From NCBI GenBank assembly GCA_964464035.1, contig CAYXEN010000024.1:1-32876 (forward strand): a stretch of DNA of 32,876 nt. Reading direction: 5' to 3'. Position numbers and translations under genes: made by a program. The notes beneath the pieces are model-generated. The model was not told the DNA's origin, ran no database searches, and was given only the letters and a program-made list of their open reading frames with translations. The number at the start of each line of letters is the position of its first letter. Within the stretch, counting starts at the first letter, position 1. Positions 29,711 to 32,876 of this stretch are shown here, piece after piece. Source of the DNA: CAYXEN01 sp964464035. GTDB taxonomy: Bacteria; Krumholzibacteriota; Krumholzibacteriia; WVZY01.

Positions 29711-31639
29711 ATGCAGGTTCCCATGAGAAGAATTCTCTTTGCACCGCAAGCCGAATCCAATCGCGACCTTACCTACTCCGAAGAGGCGAGTTGCTGCTAT
29801 AGCCTCCATCTCCTGATTCAAGACAGGGGTTTACCCGAGTATCGAATCATTCTCGAGGCCTTCCGTGCATCGATCAGGGGCTTCTTGAACTTCAAGAACA
29901 TCATGTCGTCGGAGTTGTTCCTCGATTCGCTCGTATCGGATCTGGACATGCTCGTGGCCGGACGGATCACCGCGGTCGAAGGGATGGACAAGATCGGCTT
30001 TCACTTGATATTGAGCACCTGCGAGCGGATCCACGTCCTCACAAGCGATGCCTCCCGCGTATGGCTTGGAAAAGGGGATTATCTTCCCCTGCCGCGCCCG
30101 CCGCAAGATCTCGAAGTACGCAGGAGAGCACTGAACCCCGGTCGCGTACAAGCCGAGCTTTTCCCCACGAGATTCAGCGACCGTCTCTCTCTCTACGAGA
30201 TCGATTACCCGCGGACCGGGGAGCTCGGTCTCGTGGTCGGATGCGGCGAGCGCGAGGGGGAAGAGGTTTTTCAGCATCTGAGCGACGTTACCGAAGGGCG
30301 GGACGACTTCGGGCTTCACGAGATCGAGATCAAGTATGCGAGGAACAAGATCCTGGCCGTGTCCTTTTCCTCCCGGGACCGCGAAGCGGCACTGTCCGTA
30401 CCGCCTGCTGTGCTCAGCAGGCAGGCGGGAAGCAGCCACCGCCGTGCGCTGTCCGTAGTGCTGACTTCCGTCGCGACTCTCCTCGTGCTCTTGGGTGCCT
30501 ATCTCGGGAGTGAGAGATTGCACCTCGTGCGGGATCCGGGGCGATCCCGACTCGAATCCGGTCATGAGAAAGCACAGGAAGCGGCGACGATCGCGCGATC
30601 GGAGCCGGTTGTGGCTTCCGATACGCGCCATTCGACGGCGGCGCCCGAACGTGAGAACGCCGGTTTCGCCCTCCACTGGAAGAGCAAGTTTTCAAGACCG
30701 GTTACTTCTTCACCTCTCCTGACGGGTGATCTGGTCGTATTCGGCTGCAGAGACGGCAATCTCTACGCCTTGGACGCCGGTTCGGGCGATGTGGTTTGGC
30801 AATTCACTTCCGGTGCCGGAATCGGCGCGAGCCCGGCTGGTGACTCTTCACGCATAGTATCCGCCGATTACAACGGGACAGTGGCCTGCCTCGCCCGGCG
30901 GGACGGAAACCTCTTGTGGAAGCGAAAACTGCCCGGCAGGATAGTAAGCTCCCCCCTCCTGGTGGGCATGAAGGTTTATCTCGGCTGCTACGATCACGGC
31001 TTCTATTGCCTGTCGCTGGGAAACGGAGACATTCTGTGGAAGACGAAGACATCGGGCATCATACGCGCCAACGCGACGATAGCGGGAGGGCTGGTCCTGT
31101 TCCCTTCCTATGACGGCTACCTTTATGCTCTCACACAGGGAACCGGGAAGATCGGATGGCGGTATAAGCTCAGAGGAAACGTCTCCAGCTCTCCGGTCGC
31201 GGATCGAGGGATAGTGGTGGCGGCGGCTCCCGATGGAAGCGTGCGGGCGTTTGCGGCCGCATCCGGTGAGCTGAAGTGGGAGAAAAAGCTCGAGGCGCCC
31301 GTCAAGTCCGGCTTGCTCATGAACGACGGCAGGGTGGTCTTTGGAGCGAACGACGGTCGCGTCTATTCGCTTGCCTCATCGGATGGAAGCATCCAGTGGG
31401 AGTTCGCGACGGGGGATGTCGTTCTCAGCCGGCCGTGCATCGTCGAGAAGAAGTTGTTCGTCGGTTCCTACGACGGATTCATGTACATGCTCGACGCCGC
31501 CACGGGCGATCCACTGGATCGCTTCGATTCGGGATCGCCTATTTTCTCTTCTCCCGCTGCGAAGAACGGATTCCTGTTCTTCGGTGACAATGGAGGAGAT
31601 TTCTATTGCTTGCGCTACACACTAGCCTACAAGTCTTGA
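29711..31639 (+). CDS. Membrane protein: PP2C-like cytoplasmic region, one TM helix, PQQ-type beta-propeller
   Basis: A 642-residue protein with three parts. Residues 1-235 resemble a worn PP2C phosphatase: a strand SLHLLIQDRG where DG would be, then HVLTSDASRVWLGKG in place of the usual GDSR-x-YL strand, and TGELGLVVGCGERE where a phosphatase has GD-x-LLLCSDG. The metal-binding acidic residues are mostly gone. One membrane helix (about 245-265, VVLTSVATLLVLLGAYLG) follows basic residues, so the N-terminus should be inside. After a linker come about eight PQQ-like blades (GNLYALDAGSGDVVWQF, GYLYALTQGTGKIGWRYKL, GRVYSLASSDGSIQWEF). BamB-like blades bind proteins; the partner is unknown. ATG 29711 or 29723 could start it. 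The fold assignment of the first part is inference. Confidence 0.75.
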   Translation: MQVPMRRILFAPQAESNRDLTYSEEASCCYSLHLLIQDRGLPEYRIILEAFRASIRGFLNFKNIMSSELFLDSLVSDLDMLVAGRITAVEGMDKIGFHLILSTCERIHVLTSDASRVWLGKGDYLPLPRPPQDLEVRRRALNPGRVQAELFPTRFSDRLSLYEIDYPRTGELGLVVGCGEREGEEVFQHLSDVTEGRDDFGLHEIEIKYARNKILAVSFSSRDREAALSVPPAVLSRQAGSSHRRALSVVLTSVATLLVLLGAYLGSERLHLVRDPGRSRLESGHEKAQEAATIARSEPVVASDTRHSTAAPERENAGFALHWKSKFSRPVTSSPLLTGDLVVFGCRDGNLYALDAGSGDVVWQFTSGAGIGASPAGDSSRIVSADYNGTVACLARRDGNLLWKRKLPGRIVSSPLLVGMKVYLGCYDHGFYCLSLGNGDILWKTKTSGIIRANATIAGGLVLFPSYDGYLYALTQGTGKIGWRYKLRGNVSSSPVADRGIVVAAAPDGSVRAFAAASGELKWEKKLEAPVKSGLLMNDGRVVFGANDGRVYSLASSDGSIQWEFATGDVVLSRPCIVEKKLFVGSYDGFMYMLDAATGDPLDRFDSGSPIFSSPAAKNGFLFFGDNGGDFYCLRYTLAYKS

Positions 31640-31742
31640 TGAGCAGAGAGAATCTTTCCGCGCGGCCCGAAAGTGCAAGGGCCCGACGATCTTCGTTTTC
31701 AAATCCACGTTTTCATCCCAATTTCCATTTTCAAGGAGGATC

Positions 31743-31949
31743 ATGGCCGAGTATGAAGGAGTGATCAGTTACTTCAATGAGCAGAAAGGCTACGGATTCA
31801 TTTCGAGCAAGTTCGGCAAGAAAATCTACGTGCATTTTTCCGCCATCAAGGGCAAGGGATACAAGACCCTGAGTGAGGGGCAGAAGGTGAGATTCGAACT
31901 TGCGGCGGATGATGACGAGTTGAGGGCCGTAAACGTGGTCAAACTGTAA
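31743..31949 (+). CDS. Cold-shock-domain protein
   Basis: A 68-residue single cold-shock domain that binds single-stranded RNA and DNA, acting as an RNA chaperone. RNP1 is KGYGFIS (15-21) and RNP2 is IYVHFSAI (28-35), with phenylalanine and histidine ring-stacking residues intact. A perfect AAGGAGG lies before the ATG. The 103-base gap upstream has no promoter I can identify. It could be a housekeeping CspA-family member or a cold-induced one; sequence alone cannot tell. Confidence 0.92.
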   Translation: MAEYEGVISYFNEQKGYGFISSKFGKKIYVHFSAIKGKGYKTLSEGQKVRFELAADDDELRAVNVVKL

Positions 31950-32059
31950 CCTTTCTTCGAGCCAAGCCGGGCGCGTGTCCGGACCGTGACCGGAGCTTCG
32001 CAGGGAGCTGCGACTTTGCTGCTCCTTCGAAACGAGTTGATGTATGCTCGTGGGGGGGC

Positions 32060-32088
32060 TTGCAATATCCTCGTGATTTTGCTACTTT
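32060..32088 (+). promoter_or_regulatory. Sigma-70 promoter for secA
   Basis: TTGCAA (32060-32065), 17 bases, TACTTT (32083-32088) preceded by TGC, an extended -10 similar to the HU promoter. Expected start near 32095 gives a 38-base leader. Confidence 0.5.
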
Positions 32089-32132
32089 CCAACCAGTCAA
32101 TTTCCTGATTCGTGAATCGACATGGATATGAA

Positions 32133-32876
32133 ATGAAATCCAGTCTACTGCGCAAGATACTCAAGCCCAAATCGCAGAGGGACTTCGAAAAGCATCGCAA
32201 GACCCTCGATGAGGTGAATCATTGGGCCGAAGAATTCTCGACGCTCACGATCGACGAATTTCCCCGCAAGACCGAGGAATTCAAAACCCGCGTCAAGGAC
32301 GGGGAAAGCCTCGATGATCTTCTCCCCGAAGCTTTCGGCCTGGTGAAAGCTGTCTGCAAAGTCCTAATCGGAAAGAGTTGGGAAGTATGCGATCTGCCGA
32401 TCACCTGGGACATGGTGCCCTACGACGTTCAGATCGTCGGCGGCATCATGCTCCATGAAGGCGCCATCACCGAGATGGCGACGGGGGAAGGCAAGACCCT
32501 GGTGGCCACGATGCCGCTGTACCTCAACGCCCTGGCGGGCAAGGGCGCTCACCTCGTGACGGTCAACGATTATCTCGCCCGGCGGGACGCTCAATGGATG
32601 GGCAAGGTCTACGAAACCCTCGGAATGACCGTCGGCTGCATCCAGTCCGACATGCCTAACGATGAGAGGGCGCAGGCTTACCGCTGCGACATCACGTACG
32701 GCACGAACAACGAGTTCGGGTTCGATTACCTGCGCGACAACATGAAGACGCGCCTCGAGGACAAGGTGCAACGCGGCCATTACTACGCGATCGTGGACGA
32801 CGTGGACAGCGTTCTGATCCACGAGGCGAGGACTCCGCTCATAATCTCCGGCCCGGTGCCGTCCAGCCAATCCTCC
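32133..32876 (+). CDS. secA: Preprotein translocase ATPase SecA, 5' part
   Basis: The motor that drives unfolded preproteins through SecYEG. Only the first 248 codons are present and the frame runs off the window. Visible motifs are WDMVPYDVQIVGG (about 92-104), Walker A in MATGEGKTLVA (Lys121), VNDYLARRDAQWMG, YGTNNEFGFDYLRDNM and the Walker B/DEAD-like block IVDDVDSVLIHEARTPLIIS. Most bacteria have D-E-V-D-S and LIDEA here; this protein has D-D (222-223) and His230. Bacteroidetes SecA commonly has the D-D form, so this supports an FCB affiliation. The start ATG 32133 overlaps the stop of a four-codon ORF beginning at 32122. No strong ribosome-binding site is seen. Confidence 0.95.
   Translation, partial: MKSSLLRKILKPKSQRDFEKHRKTLDEVNHWAEEFSTLTIDEFPRKTEEFKTRVKDGESLDDLLPEAFGLVKAVCKVLIGKSWEVCDLPITWDMVPYDVQIVGGIMLHEGAITEMATGEGKTLVATMPLYLNALAGKGAHLVTVNDYLARRDAQWMGKVYETLGMTVGCIQSDMPNDERAQAYRCDITYGTNNEFGFDYLRDNMKTRLEDKVQRGHYYAIVDDVDSVLIHEARTPLIISGPVPSSQSS

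Noticed and set aside
31978..32012. Small hairpins after the cold-shock gene (TCCGG/CCGGA, then CGCAG/CTGCG)
   Set aside because: Five-pair stems without a following T run are too weak to call a terminator.
1..32876. CRISPR arrays, insertion sequences, integrases, attachment sites, prophage genes
   Set aside because: No direct repeat arrays, transposase or integrase motifs, or terminal inverted repeats were found.

Overview
The window is a GC-rich bacterial chromosome segment (GC by eye, not computed) with dense, mostly forward genes and no mobile element, CRISPR array or rRNA. The best clue to the organism is a set of traits typical of the FCB (Fibrobacteres-Chlorobi-Bacteroidetes) assemblage: an alternative Bacteroidetes-type GlmU, a tiny AURKAIP1/COX24-like basic protein, a PorV/PorQ-type outer-membrane protein, a SecA with D-D-V-D-S in Walker B, and a sigma-54 regulator with a Bacteroidetes-like linker. 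High GC, a sigma-54/FliA regulatory set and frequent ATA and AGG/AGA codons suggest an uncultured FCB-related phylum rather than a true Bacteroidetes. This placement is inference.

Layout. 1-3661: the 3' end of tRNA-Ala(GGC), alternative glmU, a 567-nt non-coding stretch holding a rod-shaped RNA candidate (about 1987-2097), sppA, an HU gene with a structured leader, and a 31-residue basic protein gene. 3735-12759: a regulatory island with a PilZ protein, a FlgN/FliT-like protein behind a sigma-28-type promoter, two histidine kinase/NtrC-type regulator pairs, a FliA-type sigma factor and a FleQ/FlrA-like regulator with a degenerate receiver. Good sigma-54 motifs lie before the second kinase pair, before fliA, and on the minus strand before a LysM lytic transglycosylase. 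Together they look like a Vibrio/Pseudomonas-style flagellar hierarchy: sigma-70 to the FleQ-like regulator, then sigma-54 to kinase/regulator and FliA, then sigma-28 to late genes. No structural flagellar gene is present, so the flagellar assignment is inferred.

12971-15861: a PorV/PorQ-like protein convergent with the minus-strand MltD-type transglycosylase. 16045-29648: one long forward run with a GGDEF diguanylate cyclase, a short ComEC protein, purN-purC-purH-guaA, a Slt70-type transglycosylase, an NHL-propeller protein, a polyprenol/diacylglycerol kinase-family protein, a TPR protein and a DnaJ-TPR fusion. 29711-32876: a membrane protein joining a PP2C-like cytoplasmic region to a PQQ-type propeller, a cold-shock protein, and the 5' part of secA, cut by the window end.

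The genes fall into four themes: cell-envelope building and remodelling, motility-type transcription control with c-di-GMP parts (PilZ, GGDEF), purine synthesis, and protein export or folding.
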